From Isoetes taiwanensis (lineage: Eukaryota; Streptophyta; Lycopodiopsida; Isoetales; Isoetaceae): DNA of 64,000 nucleotides. Each line of letters begins with the position of its first letter. Position 1 is the stretch's first letter. The stretch spans positions 15,845,428 to 15,909,427 of the forward strand of contig JAJEKV010000002.1 of assembly GCA_021234155.1 (NCBI GenBank), given 5' to 3'. Below the pieces are notes generated by a model. The model was not told the origin of the DNA. It did no database searches and saw nothing but the letters and a program-made list of their open reading frames with translations. A program made the position numbers and the translations under genes. Shown one piece after another: positions 1 to 12,134 of this stretch.

Positions 1-2480
1 TCTCTTATTTCAAGAATATTTGAAAGTGGCCCCATCAGCTTCGGTGCATTCCTATGGGTCCCATTTTTATAGATGCAAATTTTGTTGCCAAGGCTGCAAC
101 CATAACATTCCAATCACTGCGCAATGATGCTGGTGACGGAGCCATAGAAATATCCTGCTCAAGAAATAACCATGCATGCATTCATAAGCTGGACCTCTAG
201 AATTTTTAAAATGTGTTTCAAGGTTCCAATGGCACGCATGTGAGCAGTTCACCCATGAGCCTCTGTTGCTTTTGGTTCTTGTGAGATGATGTTTGCGCTG
301 CCAGGTCCTAGATTATGGATGCACTGAACCTGGTCGCTGTCAATTTTAATGTACAGTCAGTTTTCTGCAGCGACATCCTTATCTTTAAAGAAGTTAATGG
401 AAAAGTCTTGTCCAGGATAATCTACTTGATACAACTGTTAATGCAGAGCAGTCCTGTGTAGATGGATGCTTTAAAAGGCATCCTAAAAGCTCTGCCTCAT
501 TGCCATATGTTGGGACAAAGACAAAAGAAAACTAAGTGCCTTAATGTATAGACAGTTTAAGACATTTAACATACTATTTGTGATGTGCATCCCCATATCA
601 AACAAATGGTGGCTTTTCTGCTAGCCCTCATCTGAATCATTGCATAGACTGGTTCTGTGCAAACATAACACAACTTTTATGCAGCAGCGTATCAATGATT
701 TGGTTTAGTCTGTTGCGATAGCAAATGCCTTCAACACAGCTTGTAAAGAGGACAAGACTTAATTATAGAATAACTATCCACTTTACGTAGTTGATTAGAA
801 CTATCAAGCTAAATATAAGCTTGGCTTGCAAGTGCATCCTTCAAGACATGGTTCATCATTCTTGAAAGCTTACGCAGCTAAAAACGTATAAAAGTTTACA
901 CGTCAACCTATCTATCTATCGAAGAAAGGTTACAAGACCAATCTAGCATACCATAGCTGATTTTGTAAAAACCTCTTCTGCAAGCCCGAAGCATTCCATG
1001 GGTTTGAAAGAGTAACTTCATGCAGGGGGTGGTGCAGGATATATATGCTAGGTTAATAGTTTTAAGTTATAGGGTTAAATTACTACAGAATATTGGACCA
1101 GAGGCTGCTATTCTGTAGAAGATGCCTGCTTAGAGATATAAAAATAAATGTAGCCAAAATCAAGATACAGAAATATATTAAGACCAACCTTCTATAGGAG
1201 GGCAGAAGACCAAGGGACAATCACTTATTATCTAGTTTATTCTAAAATATAGGTAATCTGGAAGACCAGAAACAATCTTAATTTGGGACAACTCATATTT
1301 GGCAGAAGAAAGACAAAACACCATAAATATGAGGCATTGAGGGATGCATTCAGCATAGTTTACTTACAAGTTGACAACAACTATGGTTTACTACTAAAGG
1401 TAATATTGATTACAAGGCTTGAGACATGCTATGCACACCTACCTAGTCTACTGGACTGTAATGACAATACTAGCAGATTGGGAGAAATTCTTATCATATT
1501 AACTGGTAGAGACGATTCGTCTATGTCAGTTCAATACGCTAGGCAATAAGAAGGTACAGCAGAGACAAACTGAAAATGCACTTACTGTCGAAGAACGTGA
1601 ACAAAAGTATCACCACAGAGAGGAAAACACAAGTTTGCTTACCTGGAACCTTTGTGCAGATGAAAAAGTGCTCCACTTTTTCCGCTTAAAAAAGTGCCCT
1701 TATCTAGCAGTTTCTATGCACTGGAAAAAGGTTGCTTGCCGGAAAAAGGTTGCCTTCAGATTGCGCTTTTCTTCCTATAATTAAGTTACTGAGATGCTCA
1801 TTGCTATTGATATGGCTGTCAGAACAGAAGCAGTTCAAATAAAGAGGAAAATAATGACGAAAAGTTTACAGTATGAGGCGAAACGGAGGAAATCCCTCTT
1901 CCAGAGCTTCCTGCATATATTCAATTGAAGATCTTGGCATTCACGATCTTTTCAGGCCATGCTTGCTTGTGAGCAAGCAATAGAAAACTGCAATTTTGTC
2001 TTCAGAGTTTGCCAGGCCACTTCAAAAAAAAAAAAAATCGATTTTGTGGGGTCCTTACAAAATTTTAAATGTGAGGCCCGAATGAGTACGAGACATTCGA
2101 TGATTGGGATCTATCTATACATTAAATATATCTAGGCATAATGGTTGGGAATCCAATAAAGAATGATTGGAGAGTAATTTTTCCTCCTTCCCAAGGATTT
2201 CATGTAGCTTGCATGAATGTTGATACCTCAGCATCACCATCTTCCTTTAAGCTAGTAGCTATTTTATTTGCTGGCATACAGAAATATCTTATTCAACCAT
2301 GAATACAAGGGGAAGACAATTCTCTTAGATGGCCACTTTCAAGATAAACTCGTGGGTTCTTTGATAAAATTTTACCCCTTCGATGATAAGTCTAATAAGT
2401 ACATGCGACCTGATACTAGATAGATAAAGAGAATTATAACCTTCAATTTTGAAGAGGATAGATGGAATATAAGAAACTAT
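1..2480. other. AT-rich intergenic sequence, no gene recognised
   Basis: No frame longer than about 90 codons and no recognisable domain is visible on either strand. An A13 run lies at 2024-2036. On the minus strand, roughly 20-195 could be read as a short exon-like stretch, but nothing supports it beyond an open frame. Confidence 0.5.
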
Positions 2481-2513
2481 GTGTCTCCACAACGCTACAA
2501 AAAGGAGGGAATT

Positions 2514-2593
2514 GTTCTTTACAAGGAGAGGCCAATATTAATATCTTATATTCGTTCTTTGCAAGGAGGGGCCAATATTAATATCTTGTATAG
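2514..2593. repeat. 40-bp tandem duplication
   Basis: Two adjacent 40-bp units (2514-2553 and 2554-2593) share the core GGCCAATATTAATATCTT and differ at only a few positions. They lie inside an otherwise unrecognised 165-codon open frame (2481-2978) that has no match I can name. Confidence 0.8.
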
Positions 2594-5393
2594 GTCCTCC
2601 ATCAAGTTTTGGAAGGAGCAGTCCTCTTGCAAGGGCGTCATCAACTGGAGCTTAATGGCCAAACTTGACATCGACACGTTTTTGGCACAACATAAGCTCA
2701 AGATTGGCTTGGAGGTTAGAAATTCTTACCATCATTGCATGGGGCATGTTATCACGGTCATGATGCCCTTGTTTTGGAAGAGGACAGCTTTGCGTAATTA
2801 CGGCATGAGGAAGGGTTGTTGGGAGCTTGGGGGATCAATGAGAGGTTGGGGACGTCTGGACATGAAATTCACACCCATCACGAGTACGCCACCATACCAT
2901 GGACGTCTCAATACATTATACACTATTAAGAAGTATGATGGAGTAGTACATTACATTAACCTTAGGCATGTTAATTAACATTAGCTATGTTAATTAATGG
3001 GCAACCTAGGCACCATGTGGCACCAATGAATGGCTAAGTTACTTGCCATTTTCATTAGCCTAAACCCTAATTTGAAATAAGGCCAAAACCCTAATTCTAG
3101 AGAGGAATATATTAATCCAATTAAAAATTAACCCGGCTTAGCAATTTCCACCTAATCCAAATTGATTGGGCAAAAGGAAATTGCCAATTAGGAATCATCC
3201 AAATTGGGGCTTGCCCCAAATTGATTTGGGGCAATTGGAGAAGGAGAAGGAGTCTATTCAACCAGAAGATCATGGAGAACTTGGGAGATAGTGGATTTAT
3301 CCAAGATACATGTTAGTAGTCTTAGCTAGCTTGAGATTCTAGTTAAGGATTAATTCTTGTTTGTTTAGAAGGATGATTAATCATATACGAATGCTCTATT
3401 TGAATTTATGAATGGATTTATGATTTACGGTAGTTCTTTTGCCGCAACTCTTGTGCTTGTGGGGTAAGGGAGGGTGGAGACCTAAAAGCTAGTAGGATTG
3501 TAGATATTCCTAGCTAGAAACCCATAAATCCCAATAAATGCGGCATGTGCCACCTATTGTAGATGCTATGATGTGATTGAGCATCAGACAATGGACAAAA
3601 TAGTGAAGTGCAGGTGGAGCCTTGCTGAGCGTGGCGACTGGGGCCCCTATAGTGTGCTAGGATTATAGTTGGTCACTCTGTGTGGTACGGGTTGCAGGTT
3701 CGTCCCGAGAGGACGTCTTGGGGACTCGATAGGTGCAGGAAAATCTCGACCTAAGGATAGGGATACGGACCTGGGTCCTCTAGCCACCCATGGAACCATT
3801 GTGCTTCGGGGAGATTCGTCCCATTCCTGCCTCATTGGACCGGGGAGATGCAACGTGGAGTAGTGACTCCATGAGATTACGTCTCTAGAAGGCTACAATC
3901 ATGTCATGTCACGACATGTTTCAGCCTATCTGCAAAGTGTGCACAAGAGGGGTAGATGGAGCAGACTACCCTAGCCATTGTTCTATGCCAACTAACGCCA
4001 TTGTTGTGATTCTATTGTTATTCAGAGACCCTGACCGTGGAACCCTCGTTTATGATGCATTTTCTATGTTATATTGGTATGCAGCCATGAAGAAGGAGGA
4101 AGGCGTGCACAATGCAGCCGTGAAGGCAGAGAAAGCTGTGAAAAGAATATAGACGAAGGAGAAGGAAAGGAAATTACTTTGGTTTTTTGAATTTATGCAA
4201 CCTTTGATAGAAAAGTATCAAGATCTACTGGATTACGTTAATTTTAAATGAGATGGCATGAGGTGGCTTACCACGTGGATAAGCTAGAAATCTAGGAATT
4301 CTTGCACCTCCCTTTAGGCAAGCCTGCTATAAAAAGGTTGATAAAAAAAAGGTTAATTGTTGCATTTATCTTTGGAGATCGTTGTGCACCAAGTTTAGTG
4401 TTAACATATTATCCGGTGTTTTTACATCAAAATTGTGGCATGCAGATGATAGATGCATCCACTCAGTTGCAATAAAAACAGCAACAAACTTCTTCGTAAA
4501 AATCTCTTCTTCTTCTTCTCTAAAGTGTAAATTCACTCAGTTGTAATAAAACCAACAACAAACTTCTGCGTAAAGCAAATATGTGTAATTTAATGAAATT
4601 TCCACAAAGACTTAATTGGCATTAAGATGCATGCATACTTCTATAATACATTTATTTATATGTTGGATGATAAGAATTGTATGCTGGAAATGATTTTGCT
4701 AGTATTATAACAGACATGATGCTTTGCTAGACAGAATATTAATCTCATTTTTTGGTTACATCTACAAGAAACAAAAGCAAGTCAAAGAAATAAGCTTGAA
4801 ACTGCAAGAAGGCAATAGAAGTGCTGGTAATGGATAAACCACAGCATCTCAGCACTTTGCAGTTTTATTAAGTATCTTTGTACAACACTTTTGTCTTTGA
4901 CAAGTTTGATGGTAGCGATATATTGTGCATTTTCAATTTATGAGCCTTTCACGTAACACGGTAAGAATTGTTTAGCAATATATCAAAACAAAATCAAAAG
5001 CATCTACTTTCAGATCCGTAACCTTCAGGATGCGCTACTATCAACCTCATTGTCTATTGTCTGCGAGTTAGTAGAAACTATTCGCATGTTTATTGTCCTC
5101 CTCAAGGTTAGCTTGTTGCTCAAAGTCCTTCTCCATTAAATGATGGAAACAAGTATACAATGGCTATGAATTGTATACTAAGGGCCACATAGATAAGTGG
5201 ATCCTTATTATGCAGTATTGAGATCTGTAGTCTTATCTCTTTGCTTTGCAAGAGTTTTATTCTTTGGCAAAAAGTTGACAAATCAAATAGCACTTTGATG
5301 TTTTCTAATAAACTAGATCTTTTGATGTCCTTAGTCTTGATAAATGCACTTATTTTCTTAGGCTCATAGATTGTATCAGTTCTATAGTTTTCT
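2594..5393. other. Intergenic sequence, possibly solo LTR or retroelement leader, no gene
   Basis: This stretch has only short, overlapping open frames on both strands (for example around 3650-3860), which is typical of chance ORFs in a GC-richer patch. AT-rich sequence beginning TGTTAATTAACA near 2968, followed by a GC-richer leader-like stretch to about 3900, could be an LTR, but no second copy is present to test it. Confidence 0.3.
4459..4577. repeat. Imperfect direct repeat
   Basis: CACTCAGTTG followed by AATAAAA and a CAACAAACTTCT core occurs twice, at about 4459-4495 and 4532-4572, a spacing of about 73 bp. The two copies differ by a few substitutions. Confidence 0.6.
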
Positions 5394-6872
5394 ATGTTAT
5401 TATTGTCACCCTCACACACATTAGTCCTATCACATGTGAGGTTCCATGCTTTCGACATTGTCAGGGCCATTCATCATGGTCTTCATCACCCAGACTGCCC
5501 ACGCATTATCAAATTCACAGTTGCGGATGCAATAATAAGAGATGCCATACTGTGCCATGGTGTGAAGTTGAAGGGCACTTCAATGTATGTTGATCACGAC
5601 CTCACACTGCGGCAACAGGAACACCGTAGATAGGAGCTAGTTCATGCGAGGACCATCAACCACATCGGAGATGCAGTAGCCATGGTCCAAGGCAAATTGC
5701 ATGTGTTCAAGCCACCCAACGCTGAGGTCGAGGATGCGATACATAGAATTGCTAAAACCCCTCGGGGCCCTGTTGCCACAACTGCTGCCAGTGCTGCCAA
5801 AGTTGTTGCTACACCTACTATTGAAGCTGACATTACCATTGTTGCTTTTGCTACTGCCACTTCTGCTCGGAATGCTAATAATGTTGTTCCTACTTCACCA
5901 CTTATCCCTATTGACACCCCTCGCGATATTGCTATTGTTCCCACTGCTCCTGGTGCTCCTGCATCGCGTATTGATGCTGCTCTCCTTACTGTGACTGTGA
6001 GTCCAGGGGGAGCCCCCATCCGCCATCTTCATATAGAAATTGTGCTTGCATATGGCCTCCTGGAACTGTAGAAGCTTTCCTTGACAAAAAAGGGAGATAC
6101 TCTCAACTCCATTGTTGCAGACATGGATTTCATTTTCCTTATCGAGATCTAAGAACATGTTGGGAAAAGGCTACCAGATCTATCGGGCTATTAGCACTAC
6201 TCAATATTCAATGAGTGCGCAGGCAAACAGGACGTGGGGATGTCACTTGCTACTACCAAACAACCTTGACACCATCAGTTTCTTTGCAATAGACAAGTAT
6301 ACACAATCATTACCTGTGGATCCAAGTGCAGAGCCACAGTGGCGACACCCTCTATATGGCAGCATGCTACTTTTCACATGCAGATTTCAACTTCTAATGC
6401 TACAATACGGATATGGATGGATTGGATTCGTATATCGGTCTACATGATGACATATAGTTGTACAGACAATTGGGTCGGGTTATATTGCTAGGAGACTTTA
6501 ATGCTTACCGGGGAATAGAACAGCTCATGAAGTCTGATTCCTTAGCAAACGTCCTACAACATTGCCCTGTAGAGATTATCTGGCCACATATGTCAGTTGA
6601 CAACCAAGCCAAACGACATGGTAGGCAGTTGCTTCTGATGCGCAACATCTTTGACCTAGTCTTCTGCAATGGTTTGGCACAATAGCCACTACTTGTCGGC
6701 TACACCTGCAGACAGGAACTAGAGAGACAGCTCCAGCAGCATCGTGGATTATGTACTGGTACTTGAGCGAGATCTGCACCTGATCACCCACCTCCGAATT
6801 GGCATACACAACAGCGCTGAAGAGGTGGACTCAGATCATCAATCCCTTTTCATTCAGGTAGACTGGCAGTCT
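5394..6872 (+). pseudogene. LINE (non-LTR retrotransposon) ORF1 and endonuclease relic
   Basis: Two successive LINE reading frames are visible. An ORF1-like frame runs from 5394 to 6071 with one in-frame UAG at 5631-5633; its N-terminal part resembles the nucleic-acid-binding ORF1 protein of plant LINEs and its C-terminal part is Ala/Thr/Pro-rich. ORF2 starts by overlap at 6052 with MASWNCRSF, the usual opening of the endonuclease/exonuclease/phosphatase (EEP) fold. The GDFNA metal-binding motif is near 6490-6505 (reading LLGDFNAYRG), the DNQAKRHGRQLL block is at about 6600, and the terminal SDH motif is near 6833-6841. Several stops and frameshifts separate these blocks, and no reverse transcriptase follows, so this is a truncated, dead copy. 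In life the endonuclease nicks target DNA to prime reverse transcription. Confidence 0.85.
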
Positions 6873-6897
6873 ATTTAGACCACATGTGCTCCCATAG

Positions 6898-6990
6898 TAA
6901 CTAACTGCTAACTGTATAGTAGTTCTAGAACCTTATTTTCCTTCTATTCGGTGAAACGAAGGAAAACATCATTTCTAGAACTACTATGGG
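6898..6990. repeat. Hairpin-forming repeat, copy 1
   Basis: The repeat begins TAACTAACTGCTAAC and forms nested inverted repeats. The outer arms are TATAGTAGTTCTAGAA (6915-6930) and its near-perfect complement (6973-6988). The inner arms are TTTTCCTTC and GAAGGAAAA around the loop TATTCGGTGAAAC. Shorter copies without the outer right arm occur at 8886-8952 and 9628-9700. It abuts the end of the LINE relic. Confidence 0.8.
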
Positions 6991-8147
6991 CAAACACAGA
7001 TAAGAATGTTGAAGAAGAGGCAGAACAATGCGATCCACTAAGCTTGGGCCAAGAGCAATCAGCTAGAAGTTGTTCATGAGCAATGAAGGATGCCTAAAAC
7101 ATAGGGTACCACAGAAAGCCACATAATTATCAAAAATCCCAAAGGGAACGAACTCTTAGTGAACATGAACACATGATCAAGAATGCTATAGAGAAATGGG
7201 CAAAAAATATCCTAGACGCAAGTTGGACATAAGGTTGGGAGACACAAAGCTCAAAATAAAACAAACCATTCTGCCTACTTCCAGCACAACAAGCAACCAT
7301 ATGTAGACATGAAAAACACCGTTCGAGCCATGATCTCAAACTACCAACAGTAAACCCATTATAAAATTATAACTGTCCATAAAAGCACTTGCAAAATAAT
7401 GGTCTCATCCATTAGTTCACTTGCATTGATTTAAATGCCCGTTCATGCCTTGTTAATATATGAAGGCAAGAAAATCGTTAGGGTTAATTGAATTATTAAC
7501 ATACCTTCAAATTATTAACATAACATATGAATTCAATGAGTCTTAAAATATGAAGGCAAGAAATACGTGAATTCAACGAGTCTTAAAATATGAAGGCAAG
7601 AAGTACGTTAGGGTTAGTTAAAGCAAAACAAAGAAAACTTACGAATGCAAAAAAATCAAAACAGAAAAGTTAGGTCTTTGCACAGATCTGAAGATCCGGC
7701 CCACAATCTCGGCATCTAACCCACTTGAATCCGGAGTTCTAAGTCTGCAAATCCGAAATACCGGAACCCATGCAGCCCTTAGGTAGGTCAGAATGGGAAA
7801 AAGACGTAGATGGGACACGAAAAACAGGGCTTGATTCATTACAGGTCTCTAGATTTGGCTGGCTCTTTGCTAATGATTCTGAGCCATTCAACGCCCGCTG
7901 CCAAGGTAGATCAAGTATAAAACAGCAGGACATTAACAACATGCAGCCAACCAGTGGATAGAAATGATTGACAGTAGAAAATCAAAGAGAAACAAGCTGA
8001 GAAACCAAACCATTTCCAGAACCTTCTTCCTGAAACTTGTTTCTTACAACTTATTCCGTTCATCCACAAACAACTGAACAGAATTAAGCAGAACAACTGA
8101 GTAAAAGATTTAGACTAGGCTTTATAAATTAGCAAACATTCTGAGCC
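6991..8147. other. Intergenic sequence, no gene recognised
   Basis: Only short overlapping frames occur. The one structured part is a tandem repeat at 7528-7608. Sequence around 7640-8100 is mixed and codes for nothing I can recognise. Confidence 0.45.
7528..7608. repeat. About 40-bp tandem repeat
   Basis: Two units each contain GAATTCAA(T/C)GAGTCTTAAAA followed by TATGAAGGCAAGAA. A partial third copy of the TATGAAGGCAAGAAAA part lies at about 7458-7475. Confidence 0.75.
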
Positions 8148-8699
8148 TTATGACAGAGTAACCACAGATCCTTCGAGCCCTATTTTTATGCCATTTTTCA
8201 AATAAAAAAGGGTTAAATCCCCCATTTTATAGAACTCTGCAACTCTTGGCCCCTCCCTATCCCTGATGCAGATTATATTCTTCTTCTTAGAAATCAAAGA
8301 ATTACCTCTATCGATGATGGCTTTGGCTGCTGCATCCAGGGTTTTGTGCATCTGCAAATGGTGCTCCAAATCCGCAAAATAGTCTTCTAATTGATTCATA
8401 ACATCAAACTGTTTTATGTTTTTGTGATACTTCAAGAGAGGAGCTCTTGCCCTCCTGTTCTTTTGTTGGATCTCCTCCTGCAGAGAGGAAATCCTGGACT
8501 CCAAAGCCACAACCGTTTCTGCTTTAGCGTGGTTGAGATGGTCTAACCTAGCCTGCAACCGATTCTCCAAAAGGCCGTTCAAGTTTTCTAACTTAGCTTC
8601 CAGCCTGCCCTCCATGGCTTTAAGCCAAGCCAGAATCTGCTCAGAAGAATCCGATGCATGCCTCTTCCTAAGCTTTGTCACATCAGACCTTGGGGCCAT
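8148..8699 (-). CDS. Coiled-coil protein of unknown function (probable first exon)
   Basis: A 183-codon minus-strand frame starts MAPRSDVTKLRKRHASD. Residues about 20-85 are rich in heptad-like Leu/Ala/Glu (the stretch LEAKLENLNGLLENRLQARL is a clear coiled coil). A good 5' splice signal (ATAGAG|GTAATTC) near codon 130 suggests the coding part may stop there and the rest of the frame is intron. I do not recognise the family. It lies about 190 bp downstream, on the minus strand, of one copy of a repeat that also occurs at 9538-9700 without an ORF, so the promoter region may be retroelement-derived and the protein could be a gag-like product. It could also be a degenerate host gene. Confidence 0.4.
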   Translation of the reverse strand: MAPRSDVTKLRKRHASDSSEQILAWLKAMEGRLEAKLENLNGLLENRLQARLDHLNHAKAETVVALESRISSLQEEIQQKNRRARAPLLKYHKNIKQFDVMNQLEDYFADLEHHLQMHKTLDAAAKAIIDRGNSLISKKKNIICIRDREGPRVAEFYKMGDLTLFYLKNGIKIGLEGSVVTLS

Positions 8700-8792
8700 A
8701 GCAAGCGGCGTGGATACACCGGAAGCAAGCTAAAGACTAGGCAACCGAGAAGAATGAAGGAGCCAAACCGAGAAGGAAACAAGAAAAACCAA

Positions 8793-8952
8793 GCCGTAGG
8801 AAGAAGAGAGGAGATGCTATGAGAGCTGATGGAGAAAGAAAGGGACGTCAAAGCTCCTAAATAGAGCACTAGAAAATGACAAAAGTAACTAACTGCTAAC
8901 TGTATAGTAGTTCTAGAACCTTGTTTTCCTTCTATTCGGTGAAACGAAGGAG
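8793..8952 (-). repeat. About 160-bp dispersed repeat (copy with ORF behind it)
   Basis: This block is repeated at 9538-9700. Shared sequence includes GGAGATGCTA, the CTAAATAG box and the hairpin unit TAACTAACTGCTAAC to GAAACGAAGGA. On the minus strand it reads as a short TATA-like leader (CTATTTAG) upstream of the coiled-coil ORF, resembling the 3' part of an LTR. Confidence 0.6.
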
Positions 8953-9020
8953 AATGAATGCCATCTTGGGCATCTCCTTGATAATCAAACCAAATACATA
9001 AAGATAGCAAGTCAGTGAAA

Positions 9021-9087
9021 CCATTATGGCTGGGATTAAAAAACCTCGCCCTTTCGGGTTTTCGAGGAAAAACCCTGACCATAATGG
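9021..9087. repeat. Short inverted repeat
   Basis: Outer arms CCATTATGG (9021-9029) and CCATAATGG (9079-9087) enclose inner arms CCTCG (9044-9048) and CGAGG (9063-9067). The function is unknown. Confidence 0.6.
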
Positions 9088-9329
9088 GACCACTAACCAA
9101 TGCTAGAGTCAAAACATAAAAGACCCTATACCCTCATGCTGACCAGCCTTGTCAGTGGAAAATACAATAAAGCAATGCCCTTGCCAAAGACGAAACATGT
9201 TTGAGCTTCCTTCTCCATTAATCACAATCTTACGCCCAGAATCCAACACCTTCGTCCAAAAAGTTTTGCTGAAGGAAAGGCGCACACGAACTATACCTGC
9301 AATAAAGTGAACCAAAAAGCCACCAAGGC

Positions 9330-9480
9330 CATCCAGGCATCAGAGCCTCCAACCAGCCACCAAGGCTTCCAACTAGGCACAAAGGCCACCACTAGGCACA
9401 CCGGCCCCAACCAGGCACCAAGGCCTCAACCAGGCACTCGGCCTCAAACCAGGCACTCGGCCGCACTAGGCCTTCAACCA
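9330..9480. repeat. Low-complexity CCAGGCAC-type tandem tract
   Basis: Degenerate repeats of AACCAGGCAC(C/T) and AAGGCC/TCGGCC of about 10-20 bp create an 80-codon open frame on the plus strand. The frame is a by-product of the repeat, not a gene. Confidence 0.6.
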
Positions 9481-9537
9481 AGAGTTAGTTTACCAACAAG
9501 TTATACATACAGGGGAAGGGTGGGGGGGTGGGCCCGA

Positions 9538-9700
9538 CCGTAGAAAGAAGAAAAGGAGATGCTAAGAGGCTGATGAAGAAAGAATTGGGCGACAAAGAAG
9601 CTAAATAGGGATCTAGGAACTGCCAAATAACTAACTGCTAACTGCATCGTAGTTCTAGAACTTTGTTTTCCTTCTATTCAGTGAAACGAAGGAAAACATC
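9538..9700 (-). repeat. About 160-bp dispersed repeat (second copy)
   Basis: This is related to 8793-8952 with several substitutions and ends with the third copy of the hairpin unit at 9628-9700. No ORF follows it on the minus strand. Confidence 0.6.
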
Positions 9701-9799
9701 ATGTCCTTTCAGATGGAGCAGCATCACAATTCAAAGCAGCAAGACCATTCTATTTTGTCGGACGATACTCACATGACACACAAATTGAGATGATGTGGT

Positions 9800-10676
9800 T
9801 TTTTTTTTGGCTCGAACCATGGTAAAGGCGAGCATGATGGTAAAGGTGCAGAATTAAAATGGTGGTTGAGGGAATTGATGAAGAGACAATCATCTTTAAA
9901 AATTGAAGGTGCAACTGATATAGTCAAAGTAGCCAAAGAGGGCTTTGCATTTACTGCTCCATCTTCTAGTTTGAAAAAGAAATCAGTCAGAAGATGGTTT
10001 TGGGAAGTGGAGGGGTAAATAGAAAGAACCTTTGGGGAGCAGAGACTATAGAAGACACAAGGACCATTCATTCTGTTCATGGATTCAATCTAGAATGCCC
10101 TACCCAATTGAATGTAAGACTTGCTTTTGTGTAAATTGCTTAGATGCGGAATGGGAGAAATGCATGAACAAGGATTATGTAGATAATTGGGAGCTTGTGA
10201 CAGTTGTACCAAGCAAGGCATTGGCTGATGAATTTGAGCAACGCAAATCTGAAAGAGCCAGGTTTTCCATACAATCAACTATTTTGACAAATTATATAAG
10301 AGTGGGCGACAATTTTGCAATTGCTGCTCCAAAGGATAATGAAGAGGGGGCATTATTTTGGATGATGAAATGCACAAAGACTAAGTCTGTTGTTAAGGAA
10401 GCCTTTGAGGTCAATGGCCAAACATTTTATCCAGGAGAGGAGCTCCTTGAAGGTATTTACTTTAAAAACGTAGCAAGATCACAAACCAGCTATGTTTTAT
10501 GCTCTGATCAGTCAAATGCAATAGTGTACGCCACTCAAGTTTGTGGAATTAAGTTGGCCATGCCACAAGCGAAACATCAGCTGAAGGGAAATAAAGTTGT
10601 ATACACACTCAATGAAGCTGATAGTGAGAAAATTTTAGACAATCTTCCTGATGTGTTAACTGATGATGAAGACTAA
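9800..10676 (+). pseudogene. C-terminal relic of a transposase-like protein (HGKGxxDGxG type)
   Basis: Three frames line up in order. First, GSNHGKGEHDGKGAELK at about 9809-9860, the conserved HGKGxxDGxGA signature seen in the catalytic core of a widespread family of eukaryotic transposon proteins, followed by an Arg/Lys-rich stretch to about 10017. Second, after a frameshift, DTRTIHSVHGFN at about 10055-10090. Third, from about 10090 to the stop at 10674-10676, a continuous 190-residue frame with CKTCFCVNCLDAEWEKC (Cys-rich, probably zinc-binding) and WELVTVVPSK, then a BAH/Tudor-like all-beta segment and an acidic tail. The long frame formally opens at 10032, but its first 18 or so residues are not part of the domain. 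Family assignment rests on remembered motif patterns. The element is dead because of the frameshifts. Confidence 0.6.
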
Positions 10677-12134
10677 CAGTAAATGTTGAAGGCTGCTTCT
10701 TGAAGACAAAGGTACTTGTACTTATTACAGATTTAATTCTTCTTCCATGCATTGCATTGAGACTTTACTATACCATTATTTGTTGCAGGTTTAAGAAGAG
10801 TCTACCTTTTGTTGGAACTTATGGTACAGACAACATTTTCAGAATTCTATAAATCATTTGCATGGACGTGTTAGAATCTAGAAAGACATATGCAATGTAC
10901 CAATGTTTTCAGATAAATGAAATATATTTCAGTGTTTGGCAGTTCAAATTTGTTGTGAACATGTTTGGCAGTTCATAATCTTTACTGATATGTCTCATCT
11001 TGGTCATTCCTACTATAGTTGTAGTTGTTCTTTCCTAATATGTGAAGATTTGGTTCTTGTTGTGTATTAAATTGAACCAATATTAGTGTGAAGATTATGA
11101 CAGTGTCTGGACTTAAAACGTTACAGTGGCACATTTGCTTAGGTCAGAGGCACTTACCATGTATTTGGGTGACAATGTGAAACTTTATGGTTTCAAAACT
11201 CGGTTCAGGGAGGGAGCAGGGAGCAGCTGAGACACCTTGTATTAATCTGCCATGTGTTTGTCTGATACAAACTATATAATAGGTTCATTTTGCCCCTGAT
11301 TTAGGGTTTCTGATATGCACAAATTAAGATACAAACTATATAACATCTTCATTTGTTTGAAGTGTACCATACATTACAGTGTTGGGATTTATGAATGAGT
11401 TCATCGTATATTTCAATGGGGAAGTTGCATGCAGATATACACATGTCAATGCTCAATGTCGGCAGCTTTTCAAGGCTAAACCGACGAACCAAACACTGTA
11501 CATATAGATCACAGATAAATCATTAAAGACATGGTGAATTAGATCGAATTCCGGCAGTAAACGAACCCTTTTGTGTGGATCAAAGTTCGAGTTTGAGTCA
11601 ATGGTTTTCGTATCTGCTACCAAATGAACAGTAACATTCAATTAAATCAATTCCTGAATTTATATATCCCACAAGCATGAATGAAAAAAAAACCATTGTT
11701 ATATAAGCATTGGCATTTTTTATTTAGGTTGGATTGGGTCTTCATGGGAAAGGGGAAGAAGAAAGCCCTCCCCTTCCATGAAGATCCATTCCTTGATCCA
11801 TTCCCTTTAAAAAAATTTCTTAATGAATCCATATTTGACTTAACCTTTGTTAGGATCCTAACATGAAATGTCTAGCATCTAGATTATTTTCCTTCTTGTG
11901 CAATGCTTCTAAATATCAAACAATCAATACAATTTAACTATAGAACCATTGAACCATTGAACCATTGAATTCAAAACTTCAATAGGAAAATTCCATGTTC
12001 ATCCTGGCATTCAGATATTCGACCGAGCATTTCCTTTGGTTCTCAACCATTGGCACTAAAGGTTCACAATAATGATAATAATTAGGTTCGCCACGAACCA
12101 TTGAACCTTATATTGTAAGGTTAACTTTTATCTT
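10677..12134. other. AT-rich intergenic sequence with small repeats
   Basis: No gene is recognised. It holds an imperfect hairpin at 11736-11787 (GGTCTTCATGG facing CCATGAAGATCC) and a 10-bp tandem (GAACCATTGA three times) at 11943-11968. Confidence 0.45.
11736..11787. repeat. Imperfect hairpin, MITE-like
   Basis: The left arm GGGTCTTCATGGGAAAGGGG pairs with the right arm CTCCCCTTCCATGAAGATCC around a short purine-rich loop, giving mirrored open frames on both strands. Confidence 0.65.

Noticed and set aside
3647-3863. Overlapping open frames of 60-70 codons on both strands
   Set aside because: Both strands are open only because the patch is GC-richer; no start context, domain or splice support.
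5682-6019. Ala/Thr-rich ORFs on both strands as separate genes
   Set aside because: The plus-strand frame is the C-terminal part of the LINE ORF1; the others are shadows of its low-complexity sequence.
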